Shown: in pieces, positions 23,172 to 34,400 of the stretch
Layout: every line of letters begins with the position of its first letter
Numbering within the stretch: the stretch's first letter is position 1
Virus record (IMG/VR): IMGVR_UViG_3300034104_004584
Span: 64,001-128,000 of that record
DNA length: 64,000 nt
Origin: a virus
Reading direction: 5' to 3' (one strand)
Notes under the pieces: generated by a model
The model's database searches: none
Told to the model about the DNA's origin: nothing
The model's input: the letters and a program-made list of their open reading frames with translations, nothing else
Translations under genes and position numbers: made by a program

Positions 23172-23864
23172 ATGATTGATAGATCTAGTCAAGACTTTAA
23201 TCAAATGAATGATTTGTTTGATGAAAGTTATGAAATAAAAAGAAGAAATGAGTTCTCAAACAGAGAGGTTGGGCTGAATCATCCGGATAACTCCTCTTTC
23301 TTAAGAATAGCTGACGGTGGGGCAATTGAGATATTTGCCTGCCCGGGTGTGGGAATAGTAATAAATCCAGGAACTAGAAGTATTTCATTCTTTGCAGATT
23401 CTATTAAATTTTACTGTAAAGATGACGATGGATTAAGGTGGAATTCTATGTCCTTTAATCCAGCTTCTGATATGTACAATGAGCCAGCTCTTATAAAAAC
23501 TAATGCATTTGCCAATAATCCAGCCTACCACAATGCCGTTGGATATTTAAATAATTTAGAGGATTTAGAGCAGTCTGGTGCCGATATACCTATTACTATA
23601 GGTGGTGAATATGGTTTTGCCCCAGCAGTACAACCTGTAGAGGAACCGAGCGATAGATCTGGAGAGAACTTTTTTTCTCCAGAAGTACAGCTTTTAATAG
23701 ATGGTTTTGCCAGTACCAATTCAGATACTAAGGTCAAGAAGCTTGTAAGTTTTATTAATAGCGGTTATTCTTTTAGTCAATCTTTAGAAAAAGTTAATCA
23801 ATTAGATTATAATGATAGTGAAAATTTAGAGAATTTTCCATGGATCAATAACGACGTAGGATAA
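23172..23864 (+). CDS. Probable baseplate protein, unknown family
   Basis: 230 residues, ATG 23172, 2 nt after the preceding stop. The N-terminal half contains a beta-rich segment (FLRIADGGAIEIFACPG, then GTRSISFFADSIKFYC) like beta-sandwich baseplate components. The C-terminal ~60 residues look helical (VQLLIDGFAST, KKLVSFINSGYSF). I do not recognise a family; context between the OB-fold protein and the gp25-like wedge protein makes a baseplate role likely. Confidence 0.5.
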   Translation: MIDRSSQDFNQMNDLFDESYEIKRRNEFSNREVGLNHPDNSSFLRIADGGAIEIFACPGVGIVINPGTRSISFFADSIKFYCKDDDGLRWNSMSFNPASDMYNEPALIKTNAFANNPAYHNAVGYLNNLEDLEQSGADIPITIGGEYGFAPAVQPVEEPSDRSGENFFSPEVQLLIDGFASTNSDTKVKKLVSFINSGYSFSQSLEKVNQLDYNDSENLENFPWINNDVG

Positions 23865-23865
23865 T

Positions 23866-24249
23866 ATGCCCGATTTATATTTTGACTTAACAGGCGATTT
23901 AAAAAAATCTGCAAATAATGATTTAGCAATTGTGGCCGACTCAGGCCTAAAAGACGTGCAGCAAATCTTTATTAGATTAATGACAGAGACTGGAGACTTC
24001 TTTGCATACCCACAATTAGGATGCGATCTTTCCCTTCTTTACGGAATGCCTCAGTCAATGGCGACTGGAGAAATAGGAAAGAGAATCATTCGTGCAGCAC
24101 TAGAGGACCCAACTAAGGGTGGAATTTTTAGAGGAAGAAATATAACAATAGAGGCCATTCCAACCTCTTCTACTTCTATAAGATTTGATGTCCACATCCT
24201 GGATAATTCCGCTGAACCAGTAACCTTATCTGTTACTCAAGAACTTTAA
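23866..24249 (+). CDS. Baseplate wedge protein, gp25/GPW-like
   Basis: 127 residues. The order LTGDLKKSANNDLAIVADSG, DVQQIFIRLMTETGDFFAYPQLGCDLSLLYG and a final beta strand set matches the gp25/GpW/DUF2634 family: a lysozyme-like small wedge protein that nucleates sheath assembly in contractile tails. Its place immediately before the baseplate J gene is the classical order. ATG 23866 overlaps nothing and follows the previous TAA by 1 nt. Confidence 0.75.
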   Translation: MPDLYFDLTGDLKKSANNDLAIVADSGLKDVQQIFIRLMTETGDFFAYPQLGCDLSLLYGMPQSMATGEIGKRIIRAALEDPTKGGIFRGRNITIEAIPTSSTSIRFDVHILDNSAEPVTLSVTQEL

Positions 24250-24261
24250 TAGGAGAACGTA

Positions 24262-25419
24262 ATGCCGATCGCTTACACTAAAACAAAAGACCAAATCTTA
24301 AACCAAATGCTTCAGTCTTTACAAAAAAACTCTGGCATTACAGCGGTTCACCCAGGGGCTATAGCTAGAGCTTTTGCTGAAGCAATAGCAGTAGAGGTAG
24401 GGGATTTATATCAAGCCCTTAAATTTAGCGTTGACCAGACAAGTCTTTCTACGGCAAAAGGTAGGGCTCTTGATCTGATTGGAGAACTCTATTCTGTAAG
24501 AAGAAGAAATATATCTACAGAAGCTGAACAGGATAGATCAAGCTATAATATTGAATTTTACACATCAGAACCACAGTCTTCAGATATTGTAATTCCAAAA
24601 GATACTCTTATCTTTAACGATGTCACATCTTTTTCGACTCAACAATATGAATATAGACTAGTTGAAGACATCGTAATACTAGCTGGAACATCAAGAGTTT
24701 TTGGTAGAGTCATTGCTAACTTTGAAGGGAACGATTTTACTGCAGCTATAGCCACCCTTACTAAGCATAACTTTACATCATTAGATGGAACCTTAGTCTT
24801 CTGCTCTAATCCTAAAGAAGTCTATTCCATGATGAACATGGAATCAGATGATCTTTTTAGATTAAGAATAAGTAGATCAATTAAAGAATCATCTTATGGA
24901 ACTAATGAATCCCTTAGACTGAATGCTCTAGGCATACAGGGAGTTAGAGACGTTAGAGTTAGAGAGTCTTCTTATGGCCTTGGTTCCTGTGATGTTATAG
25001 TTGTTCCCGAATCACAAAGAATCGATGTAGGCTTAGTGCAAAATATTCTGCAGACACTATCTACAAAAAAGCCTGTAGGAATAAAATTAAATGTAAGAAT
25101 GGCTGAAAGAGTGCCCATTAATGTTGTGGTAAACATTGTCGTTCCATCTGGCGTTAGTCAGCAGGTTTTGACAGCAATAGAAACACAAGCTTCTTTGTTT
25201 ACAAAAAGATACTTAAACTCAATGACAATAGGTAGCTCAATTTCTTTTGGTGACATTGAATCTCAAATCAGATCATCTTCTGATTTTATCAAATCAGTCA
25301 ACATATTAAGCATCAGTGCAAATGGCGAAGAGATTCCTAAGGGTATTTTTAGAATAAATTCTGATAAAGAATACATGATAGCAGGGTCAGTTTCGGTTTT
25401 TTCTGTTATAATATCTTGA
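24262..25419 (+). CDS. Baseplate J-like wedge protein
   Basis: 385 residues, ATG 24262 behind TAGGAGAACGT. The N-terminal pattern with GAIARAFAEAIAVEVGDLYQ, then STAKGRALDLIGELYSVRR, is typical of baseplate J / gp6-like proteins of contractile tails, with the conserved G-x-x-L-D segment. The middle has an RLRISRSIKESSYGTNESL-type stretch and the C-terminal third alternates beta strands and helices as in the family. It forms the wedge that links hub and sheath. The next gene is a metallophosphoesterase, which is unusual in a wedge operon. Confidence 0.8.
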   Translation: MPIAYTKTKDQILNQMLQSLQKNSGITAVHPGAIARAFAEAIAVEVGDLYQALKFSVDQTSLSTAKGRALDLIGELYSVRRRNISTEAEQDRSSYNIEFYTSEPQSSDIVIPKDTLIFNDVTSFSTQQYEYRLVEDIVILAGTSRVFGRVIANFEGNDFTAAIATLTKHNFTSLDGTLVFCSNPKEVYSMMNMESDDLFRLRISRSIKESSYGTNESLRLNALGIQGVRDVRVRESSYGLGSCDVIVVPESQRIDVGLVQNILQTLSTKKPVGIKLNVRMAERVPINVVVNIVVPSGVSQQVLTAIETQASLFTKRYLNSMTIGSSISFGDIESQIRSSSDFIKSVNILSISANGEEIPKGIFRINSDKEYMIAGSVSVFSVIIS

Positions 25420-25443
25420 TAGTCTTTTTAGAAAGAAGTTATA

Positions 25444-26721
25444 ATGACAGAAAAAATGTACTTGATCACCAAGACGCAAATAGTCAAAGCTAGCAACATG
25501 ACTAACGCCCGTTCAATTATTGACGGGAAAAAAGATGTTCTTGGGGACATGTTATCGGATACCACAAATGTAAAAGAAGTATCCGAAAGAGAAGCTTCAA
25601 AGTACTTTAGCGTTGTAGATGAAGAAGATTTTATTTACAGCGATTACTCCGAAGCCATAGATGAAGAGGATGATGACGACGTAGCACTTGCTAACCCCAT
25701 GCTTGATTCTATAGGGGTTCACGCATCTACTGTAGATTTCTTGAGATCAGAGAATAAAAGACTTGCAAGAATGGTTGACAAGTACAAAAACGTTAGACAA
25801 GAAGCCTCTCAGATAGTATATCAGGCAGCGTATGACTCCTTTAGTGCATTTAATCTTCCACCAGTTCCAAAGCCAAATTTAGGAAAGTCCTTAGGGATTC
25901 CAGAAACTGCAGTAGCAGTTCTTTCAGACTGGCAATTGGGTAAGGTAACCCCTGACTACAATTCAGAAGTTCTTGAAAAAAGAATGGAAATTTACGCAGA
26001 CAAAATCCTTGAAATTACCGAAATCCAAAGAGCTCACCATCCAGTTGATAACTTGCATGTTTGGATTCTTGGCGACATCGTTGAGGGAGAAGAGATATTC
26101 CCAGGTCAAAGCCATTTGATTGATTCCGGCATCTATCGTCAAGTTGGAGTTAATGGACCAAGAATTTTAGGAGCCTTCTTCCAAAAGATGTTGGCAAACT
26201 TTAAACACATTCACGTGACTGCCGTAATAGGAAATCATGGAGCTGTAGGTGGTAGAGCCCGCAAGCAGCATGATCCAGAAACAAACATGGACAGACTACT
26301 TTATAAGATCTGCGAACTAGTATTTGAATCTGAAGACAGAATTAGCTTTCATATTCCAGATGGAAAAGGTGAAAGAAACTGGTATGCAGTGGATTATATC
26401 GGAGACTATGGAACTCTTTTAATTCATGGAGACCAAATGGCTCACCCAAGCTCTGTTAACAGTTACTATAAGAAGATAATGGGCTGGAAAGATGGAGCAA
26501 TTCCAGAAAAGTTTGATGATGTCTTTATGGGTCATTACCATCAGCAGTTTAAAATGACTATTGGTAGTACGATTCTTAGAGTTTCTGGTTCTCCAGAAAG
26601 CTATAACACATATGCTCAAGAGTATTTCCACTCAATGAGCAGACCATGCCAGCACTTAATGTTTGTACATCCAGATAAAGGTGTAACTTCAGAATACTCA
26701 ATTTGGCTTGATGAAGCCTAA
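25444..26721 (+). CDS. Calcineurin-like metallophosphoesterase with small N-terminal domain
   Basis: 425 residues. Metal-binding motifs appear in order: SDWQLGK (Asp162), GDIVEGE (Asp211), GNHG (Asn264, His265), IHGD (His328) and GHYH (His364, His366), so the active site of a calcineurin-like/SbcD-type phosphoesterase looks complete. Substrate is unknown; phage relatives are usually called DNA-repair-like exonucleases or phosphatases. Residues 1-55 form a separate small module (MYLITKTQIVKASN...) related to the free-standing 63 aa protein at 54969. The gene sits between baseplate J and a large wedge/fibre gene, so it is probably expressed late, with the virion genes. A TATAAT at 25407 lies upstream, but no convincing -35 was found. 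Confidence 0.8.
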   Translation: MTEKMYLITKTQIVKASNMTNARSIIDGKKDVLGDMLSDTTNVKEVSEREASKYFSVVDEEDFIYSDYSEAIDEEDDDDVALANPMLDSIGVHASTVDFLRSENKRLARMVDKYKNVRQEASQIVYQAAYDSFSAFNLPPVPKPNLGKSLGIPETAVAVLSDWQLGKVTPDYNSEVLEKRMEIYADKILEITEIQRAHHPVDNLHVWILGDIVEGEEIFPGQSHLIDSGIYRQVGVNGPRILGAFFQKMLANFKHIHVTAVIGNHGAVGGRARKQHDPETNMDRLLYKICELVFESEDRISFHIPDGKGERNWYAVDYIGDYGTLLIHGDQMAHPSSVNSYYKKIMGWKDGAIPEKFDDVFMGHYHQQFKMTIGSTILRVSGSPESYNTYAQEYFHSMSRPCQHLMFVHPDKGVTSEYSIWLDEA

Positions 26722-26733
26722 GGGATAAATTAA

Positions 26734-29700
26734 ATGAAAACCTATTTCTTAGCGTTAAGAAACGAAGACTTTACCATAACAGGTAACACATGGAAGAGCT
26801 CTTCTATTGACTTATATGCAAATAGGTTTTACACAAACTACTCAGTACTTAAATCCCCTTACGGCAACAATATCATAGACGACTATACTTTTACTGGTCT
26901 AGGAATAAAAGAGGGGGCAACCCCCTCAGTGCCTGGCGCATATTCCGTTACTGACTATGGTGAGGTAGTTCTAGACGTAAACTATGGTCAATACTATGTT
27001 TATGATTTTAATCAAGAAGATGGAAACTATTATTATTATTCTACTGAAGATAGTTCAACTCCCTACAGGGTAATAAGTCCTACTTCATTTGATGGCTTTT
27101 ATAGATTTGTTGATACCAGTAGTGGAATTAATATAATTGGATTTAAACATTCGTTTACTAATTTGCCAGGTTCTGAGAATCCTAACTTTTCTCTTAAGAT
27201 CACAACCAATGAAACAAATAGCTCAATAGAAAGTGATTGGAGAGAAGTAGTTTCTGTAGAGGATAAAGTAAATATACTTTTTCTAAAAAACGTAAGTAGA
27301 TATTCTAAATTCGAAATAACATTTGATTCAGAATCTGATTTAAGCGAAGCATTTTTCCTTCTTCTTGTACAAGTAGAAATAGAAGAAATATCAGTTCCAG
27401 TTATAAGTGACCATACTAGAAATGTATTATCTAGATTTCCAGGTTGGACAAAAATATACAATGACTCTTTAGAAAAAGCAACTCCTGAAATAGCAACTCC
27501 CGATACTGTAGCTGGTTCATTTTTTAACTCTTTAATTGCAAATGGATTGGACGATATAGACTCTTTGATGACAAGAGTAGACTTAGATTCGTATATATCT
27601 TCTGCTAATACATCACAACTTTCTTGGATATACTTAAGCTCTCCAGTTCAAGCAGGCTTTGTCAAGGTAAGGGGTGATGGAATAGAGCTAGCAAGAGTGT
27701 CTAGCTATTCAGAACTTTTGCAATATACAGAAGCTGATTATGTATTCTATTACAACTATTTAAGTTCAGAATTATTTACGATTAAAAACTATTCTAGTCT
27801 TCGTACTGATGATATTGAGATTAACCAAATACCAATTCAGTCTTTTAATAGCTTTGATGAATTGGGAATGAAGGTTGGACTACAAAGGCTTTTCTTAGAA
27901 GAGAACGATAGATTCAAACAAAGAGTTTTAGATGTCTACTTGAATCCACCAGATATTAGCTCAATTGGACTTAAAAGAACCTTAAGAAGAGAATTAGATA
28001 TTTGGAAGGCTTATGGATCAACCCCTGATTCATTTGCACTAGGTGCAACTCCTGAAATTATGGAGATATCAGACATCATAAAAAATGAAATGTATTTCAA
28101 TTCAGAAGGAAATCCAAAAGATTCTTTTTATGAATTAGTAGAAGAATTAAACAAAAGATTCCCATCTAACTATGGATACATTAAATGGGGAGAAGCATAC
28201 TGGGATTATGCAGGATTAAATAACGAAGGTGTTAGTAGAATCCCACAGATGGCTGACGCAACACCAATGGCAACCAATGAATATCAGTATGGAATTGGTG
28301 ACTTTGAGGACGCTAAATTAATTCTAGAAAAATTAGACTCTGGTATTAATAAATACTCTTTTGGTCTTAGAGCTTATGGTTATAAGTATGATACAACAGA
28401 GGCTAATTATGAGCCGATTAAACTTGCTTACGACACCTATGTTTCCTATACAGAAGATTATTATGATCACGAACAAGCAACTATTACATACGATGTATAC
28501 TTAAAGTTAGCGCAACATGGTAGTATTGCAGCAAATACTGTATACAAAGCTAGAAAAACAAAATCATTAAAAAACCTAGATGCACCAAATTCAATTTCTT
28601 CTCCTGAATATATAGTAGATAATTTATTTAACCTTACTGGATTAACAACAAGTGATTACTCTTTTGTTTCGGAAGACTCTTCTGCAACTCCATACAGAAA
28701 CATAATAACACCATCGGCAACTGAGTCATATTATCTTACTCAGATACCCATGTTTGCGGTTCAACAGGCCACCATTAATTATATAAATTCAAAGAATAGC
28801 ATAGGTGCTACAGGGGATTATGCTTGGGTTTCATTTATGGACGGAGACTTAGCGACACAATCTTCTAACAGGGTAGTCAAATCTTTTACCTCTAGCACTT
28901 ACGCAGACGCTCAGATAAAAATCAATTCAAAAATCTATAGCGCACCAAAGAAGAGATTGGTAAATACTCCAAAGGTAAGAAACAGTGGAGATTATACAAT
29001 ACTCAATTCTCCTACTATTGGATCATCAAAGTCTAACATAGTTTTTACTCCAGCAGAAGTCTTAAAAAATTTTAGCACGCCTCGTGGCTCAACTCCACAG
29101 TATGTCCACATAGACAATGTTCGCATAGACAATGTCGTTACCTTTTCCGACTTTGGTACTAGCGTATCACAATTTTATGGTGGAGTTTCTTTAAATAAAG
29201 ATTTAAATGAAAATGTATCAATTGGCTCTTCTCCAAACATATACATGTCATTTATTAATCCAAACTTTGCTACTCCACATCTTCATGAATCATATGTGGA
29301 CACTCAGGGTTCAACTGTAAATTATTACTTTACAAATATAAAGTTTCCGTATACTGCTACTCCTGATCTGATTTTTATTAGCTCAAATGATGGAGCTAAT
29401 TATCCATTTATGTATCCAGTGTGGGAAGAATTTAATTCTGATTCAATTAATGATTACGAATTTTATTTATCCGAGAATGGCATTGTTCAAGCATCCCCAA
29501 ATATAAATCAAGATCTTTTGGACTCAAAAAATTCAGATGTAATTAATTGGTTTGATTTAACAAGAGCTGATTTTGGTTTAGAAGATTACGCTGAATCAGA
29601 TAATTTGTATTTTACTTCTATTGAAGCAGTAAATGAAAATGATAATGTAGAAATTTGGACAGATTATACATTTAATTCTGAAGAAAAAATTATCAACACT

Positions 29701-31398
29701 GATAATTTAAACGATAATACATCATTAAATTATTTTGATACAGAAGAAGAAATTTATAGAGTAAACAAACTTCCAATTAGAGCAAAGTATAAAACTGATG
29801 CGACAAAGTATATATCTCCATCTATTAGATCTGGATGGTATTACCAGGATGAGCACAGATTTATATATGCAAGACCAAAGACTGAAAGAAGCTCAAACAG
29901 CAAAGAAACGATACTGGATCAGCTAGCCAGAAAAGGCTCTCCAGTTTTAGTTTCTACAATAGATTCTTCTGGTTCAACAGTAAATTATATGCAAGTTGCT
30001 TTCCACGAAGAGGCTACACCATCTTTATATTCTCATTACAACTATGAGTACATTACCTCTATAAATGGATACTCTCTCTATCTTGCATACGAGAACGTTT
30101 TTGATGTTACTATTGTGGATACTTATACGGGAGAGACTATAATTTCTGGAGAATCTTTTTCCTCTAATGCAATTAATTTTGTCTCCACAATGCAGACTAC
30201 TCCTTTGGTAATAGGTAGAGAATATAAGGTTACATATAGAGTATTGCAAACCTTTAATGTTGACAATCAATATTTTAATGAAGACGATAATAGCTACAGA
30301 ACAAAAGTGTCTCTTTTGAGTACTCCAAATGGAAATTATAACACTTATGTAACTTATGAATCTTCTTTTTATGATGATGATTTTGAATTGCCAGAAGTTA
30401 AATTAAATCCACTTTACTCCACATTGGATGAAGGGTTCGTTTATCTTTCTCATAATGAATATGACTATGATACATTTGACTATATTCTTTCTCCAAAACA
30501 AACTTTGGCAGATGGAAAAGATTTTATGGTATTAAATATCTTTTCTAAAGATGTTAATGGAAACCCTAAACCATATATTGATTTTAATATTTCAGGACAG
30601 AATATATCAGCAACTCCAAATTTAATATCTACAAACGTTGAAGGATATGGATCTGGAATTGTTAGATACTCTGGTCCAAATGTTCCGTATGAAGAAGTTA
30701 ATTACTTGTACATTGAAGATCCAGATAACCAGACAGCAACTGTTCAGTACATGGTAAAGCCAGATTACTATGGCGCAAATAGAATAACAGCTGAGGTTGA
30801 CAAAAAGATCATCACCGCTGACAGTGTTCAGTATGTAAATATTATAGGAAAAACAAATCCAAATGTAGATGTTTTCTGGAGAAAGTCTAGAAACTTAGCT
30901 GACCTATTTGACACTCCATACAGCTTGAATACCTCTAGCCCTGGAGCTTCTAGATCTGCTGGAAAAATTGTTTCTGAAAGCTCTGGAAGATTTATCATTG
31001 GACCATTTGTATCTCAGCCAGATGCAACGCCAGGCTATTGGTTTGCATCTGTAGAAACTGAGTTCCAGTTAGGCTCCAGCTCTACTCCTTCAACCACTGC
31101 CGGAGACATAGTATACTGGTACGAAAAATATGACTCCTTGCAGTCAACATTGGACGAACCAGTATTTGCTCCAAATAATAATCGCAACCAAAGCAAGGGT
31201 CATTATGCAGACAATAAGGCAATTAAAGTAAACAGTTTGACAGAAAAAGCTTACTATAATGCTAGTGCCACCCCAACTTGGACTCTTCCAGATTGGTACC
31301 CGATAAGCAAGTATACTCAGTATCAAATGGGTCTTTTAGGCGCAACTCCTTATGTTATTGAGTATTCTGATACATATCCAGATTACGAAGAGGAATAG
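26734..31398 (+). CDS. 1554 aa baseplate/tail protein with recurring Ala-Thr-Pro motif
   Basis: ATG 26734, 12 nt after the phosphoesterase stop. A segment at about residues 225-430 (NVLSRFPGWTKIYND, then RTLRRELDIWKAYGSTPDSF) resembles tail protein I/gp7-type wedge proteins, in line with its place after baseplate J. The rest is long, Tyr/Asn/Ser-rich beta-type sequence, as in wedge-to-fibre connectors. The tripeptide Ala-Thr-Pro occurs about 13 times, with several Ser-Thr-Pro variants, scattered along the chain and encoded by varying codons. Two stretches near residues 105-125 and 645-665 are alike (EDSSTPYRVISP and EDSSATPYRNIITP), pointing to internal duplication. Exact function is not known. 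Confidence 0.6.
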   Translation: MKTYFLALRNEDFTITGNTWKSSSIDLYANRFYTNYSVLKSPYGNNIIDDYTFTGLGIKEGATPSVPGAYSVTDYGEVVLDVNYGQYYVYDFNQEDGNYYYYSTEDSSTPYRVISPTSFDGFYRFVDTSSGINIIGFKHSFTNLPGSENPNFSLKITTNETNSSIESDWREVVSVEDKVNILFLKNVSRYSKFEITFDSESDLSEAFFLLLVQVEIEEISVPVISDHTRNVLSRFPGWTKIYNDSLEKATPEIATPDTVAGSFFNSLIANGLDDIDSLMTRVDLDSYISSANTSQLSWIYLSSPVQAGFVKVRGDGIELARVSSYSELLQYTEADYVFYYNYLSSELFTIKNYSSLRTDDIEINQIPIQSFNSFDELGMKVGLQRLFLEENDRFKQRVLDVYLNPPDISSIGLKRTLRRELDIWKAYGSTPDSFALGATPEIMEISDIIKNEMYFNSEGNPKDSFYELVEELNKRFPSNYGYIKWGEAYWDYAGLNNEGVSRIPQMADATPMATNEYQYGIGDFEDAKLILEKLDSGINKYSFGLRAYGYKYDTTEANYEPIKLAYDTYVSYTEDYYDHEQATITYDVYLKLAQHGSIAANTVYKARKTKSLKNLDAPNSISSPEYIVDNLFNLTGLTTSDYSFVSEDSSATPYRNIITPSATESYYLTQIPMFAVQQATINYINSKNSIGATGDYAWVSFMDGDLATQSSNRVVKSFTSSTYADAQIKINSKIYSAPKKRLVNTPKVRNSGDYTILNSPTIGSSKSNIVFTPAEVLKNFSTPRGSTPQYVHIDNVRIDNVVTFSDFGTSVSQFYGGVSLNKDLNENVSIGSSPNIYMSFINPNFATPHLHESYVDTQGSTVNYYFTNIKFPYTATPDLIFISSNDGANYPFMYPVWEEFNSDSINDYEFYLSENGIVQASPNINQDLLDSKNSDVINWFDLTRADFGLEDYAESDNLYFTSIEAVNENDNVEIWTDYTFNSEEKIINTDNLNDNTSLNYFDTEEEIYRVNKLPIRAKYKTDATKYISPSIRSGWYYQDEHRFIYARPKTERSSNSKETILDQLARKGSPVLVSTIDSSGSTVNYMQVAFHEEATPSLYSHYNYEYITSINGYSLYLAYENVFDVTIVDTYTGETIISGESFSSNAINFVSTMQTTPLVIGREYKVTYRVLQTFNVDNQYFNEDDNSYRTKVSLLSTPNGNYNTYVTYESSFYDDDFELPEVKLNPLYSTLDEGFVYLSHNEYDYDTFDYILSPKQTLADGKDFMVLNIFSKDVNGNPKPYIDFNISGQNISATPNLISTNVEGYGSGIVRYSGPNVPYEEVNYLYIEDPDNQTATVQYMVKPDYYGANRITAEVDKKIITADSVQYVNIIGKTNPNVDVFWRKSRNLADLFDTPYSLNTSSPGASRSAGKIVSESSGRFIIGPFVSQPDATPGYWFASVETEFQLGSSSTPSTTAGDIVYWYEKYDSLQSTLDEPVFAPNNNRNQSKGHYADNKAIKVNSLTEKAYYNASATPTWTLPDWYPISKYTQYQMGLLGATPYVIEYSDTYPDYEEE

Positions 31399-31401
31399 TT
31401 T

Positions 31402-34400
31402 GTGAAAGCTTTTGAAAACAAAACGAATACAGGGAATGAACCAGCAGTTAAAAAAGGAAACTCCCTCCCCTCAGATGCAGTTAATATAGGATATTTTTCA
31501 ACAGAAGAAATAACACCAGAAAGACATCTTACTGTAACTGACATTTCTTCTTCTATTCCAGAAAATGTTTCAAGCGGTTTTGCTGCAGAAACCGACACCA
31601 TAATGTACGCTGATGAATTTGGTGTACTAAGGTATGTTAGAACAAACGCTGAAGTCGGACAGATCGCTGGTTCTCCTATCGTTCATAACTCAGAAGTTTC
31701 AATTAGCAATAAGCTAATGAACTATACTCAAGAAGAAATTAATTATAATTTTACTGGTAGAGAAAATGATTTTGAATCAAATTTCTTTGTTCATAGTTAT
31801 TATGTTAGTACAGACTATGTTTTATTAAGTTCAAGCGTTACTGAATATCAGGGAATGGAAAATTCTTCTGAGTTAAGAAACCCCACTGCTCATAACATCA
31901 AGGTTGTTAATCATTTTGGAAAAGAAGATGAAGCAGTTAAGTATAAAATATTATTAGAGAAATATACAAACAACAGAACTCTTCCAACTATGTCTGGAAC
32001 AAACTATGAAAGCTTAGATCTTTATAGAATAGTTGTCTTGTTAGAGCAAGCAGATCCTCAAAACTTATATTTAATTTATGATAAGTATGAAAAAGATGAA
32101 GAAAATATTCCATATAATCCATTCTTTGGATATAAAGAAAAAATTAACTCAGTTCCTTTTTATAATTATGTTTCCGAAGAATCAGAAGTTGTAGATCCAA
32201 GTTCAGCTAACAAAAGAGTGTATTCAACTCAGCTTTTTTCTTACAAAGAAAATGATCTTTTAAGAACAAGAATTTCTAATGATGGTTGGAAAATATATAC
32301 ACCCAAAAAAGCCATACAGGATCCAAGAACTTTTCAGAGTTTTAACTGGAGATTAATAGCAAAAATTAATTATAACTTTTCTCAAACTAGAAACATTTAT
32401 TCCAATGATGAAAGACCAGTTATAAAAGTAGGGGTATTATATTCGGGCCCAACAGATGAAGCAAAGAACGCATATGTTTTTAACAATATGCAGGAATCAA
32501 TTTTCAATATTCAAAATTATATTTTTACAAATCCAAACGCACAACCAGGATTAAATCAATCTGAAAAAAATTACTGGTTAGTTGATATTGATAATTTAGC
32601 TAATTCTTATTCTAATTATGATTTATTAATTTGGACCCCTACTAGAACAATTACATCTCAACAAGCTACAACTGTAGAAAATATACTTGCTCAAAATATT
32701 TCTGTTCTTGTAGATATGTCAACTTCTTCATCTGTTTATTCATCAGGTTTAGAAAAATTTGGATTTACTGGTTTAACCGTACAGAATACGAGTTCTGGAA
32801 ATCTTACTATAGCAGATGATACTTACAGAAACGGCAACACCTCAATGCAGGCATGGTCGTTGTCTGAGTATTCAGAATCATCAACTACCGGAAATAAAAC
32901 CTATAGTATATTTGGCAAAAGAAAAGACGTTCTTAACAACAATAGCCTAATACCATTACCAACTTTTGTTGGTGCTATAGCTACGAATTCTCTTTCGACA
33001 AGTATAGTAAATGTTGGAAGCAATAGTGCGGTAATAAAAAGAAGTGCTCGTACAACATCTCCATTTCCTGCATCTTTAGTGGTCACAGCAATACCATTTT
33101 TACAGCTAGTTAATGACACAGTTTCCGCAGAAGGAACACAAACATCTAATAATGGTCCCAGAAATATATATCAAGTTGGAACTATAGGCAATCAAACAAC
33201 AACTGGAATAAGCGAAATAGTTGTTGGGCCCAATAAGTTTTTTTACAATATAGTATCAGACATTAATAAAACAAAAGTAAATAACTTTGCTGCTCAAAAC
33301 ACAAATAATAGCTCAACTGTACTATGGCATGTTTCTCCATGGAGAAGTTCCTGGACAATAAATGGTCGAGTAAACAACAATAGAATAACAGTTTTGAGTG
33401 AACAAGAAAAAATTGAATATAACTTTGGATTAAAAACAGCCATTGGATCAACTGAATCAAAATTTTACAGACAAGTATCTCCATCTATAACTCAATTGTT
33501 AGCACAAGACTTTGAGGGCACCATTAATGGCGTAGACGCACAGAGTATAATTAATCAAGATTTTAGTAATGTTGATTTTTATTTGGAATCAACTAATCCA
33601 AATGTTACTTTTATTAACTTTGATAACATTAATGAAAGAGTTTCTTCTGGCCAAGAAACTTTAATCGGTCAAGCCTCTTTAAGCTATAGATTATTTAAAT
33701 TAAGTACTGTAGCTAAAAATCAAATAGCAAGCACAAACAACTCTTCAGTATCTTTAGATGCAGTGTCTAGCGTATTGTCCGCAGAGCTTGACATATCTCC
33801 TGGCTATCCTTATATTATAACAAATAGTTCTCAATATCAAGAAAGAACTGGCAATAATATTAGGACTCCTAATGATTTTCTACCAGGAAGTCAAGACGTA
33901 AGAGATTACAGTTTTGCGTTGAATACTCAAATTTCAATAAACGAAATTACAAAGACGGTTAATAGATATAGAATTTATTGGTCCACCCCATTTTCTAGTG
34001 TAGTTAGTGGCACAGGCAACTTTGCAAACTATACAATATCAAAAGGTGGAATTTCTGGAAGCCTTGCAAGAACAGATTACACAGTGGCCCAAAGTAATGA
34101 AGATAAAATAAAAGTCAAAAAGTCATTTTCTCCATTTAATAATTATGATTATCCATCAAGAATATTTTCTAGAACAGATATAAGATCTGTAGATACTGAC
34201 TCAACAGCTTCTTCTTTAAATAATTTTCATTACACTGGTGATATTGATGCCGGCAATAGATGGGACGAATACTTCTTAGGTAAAGACTCGACTACTACAA
34301 CTACTACTAGTGGAACAACAGTTAGGACTACAGCAGTAAGAGGATCTAGGGTTTCTGAGGCAACAATGAGAAATGCTATATTGTTCTCTACTTTTATCAC

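Noticed and set aside
25380-25443. Promoter before the metallophosphoesterase (TATAAT at 25407)
   Set aside because: No -35 element at a suitable distance; AT-rich sequence gives such boxes by chance.
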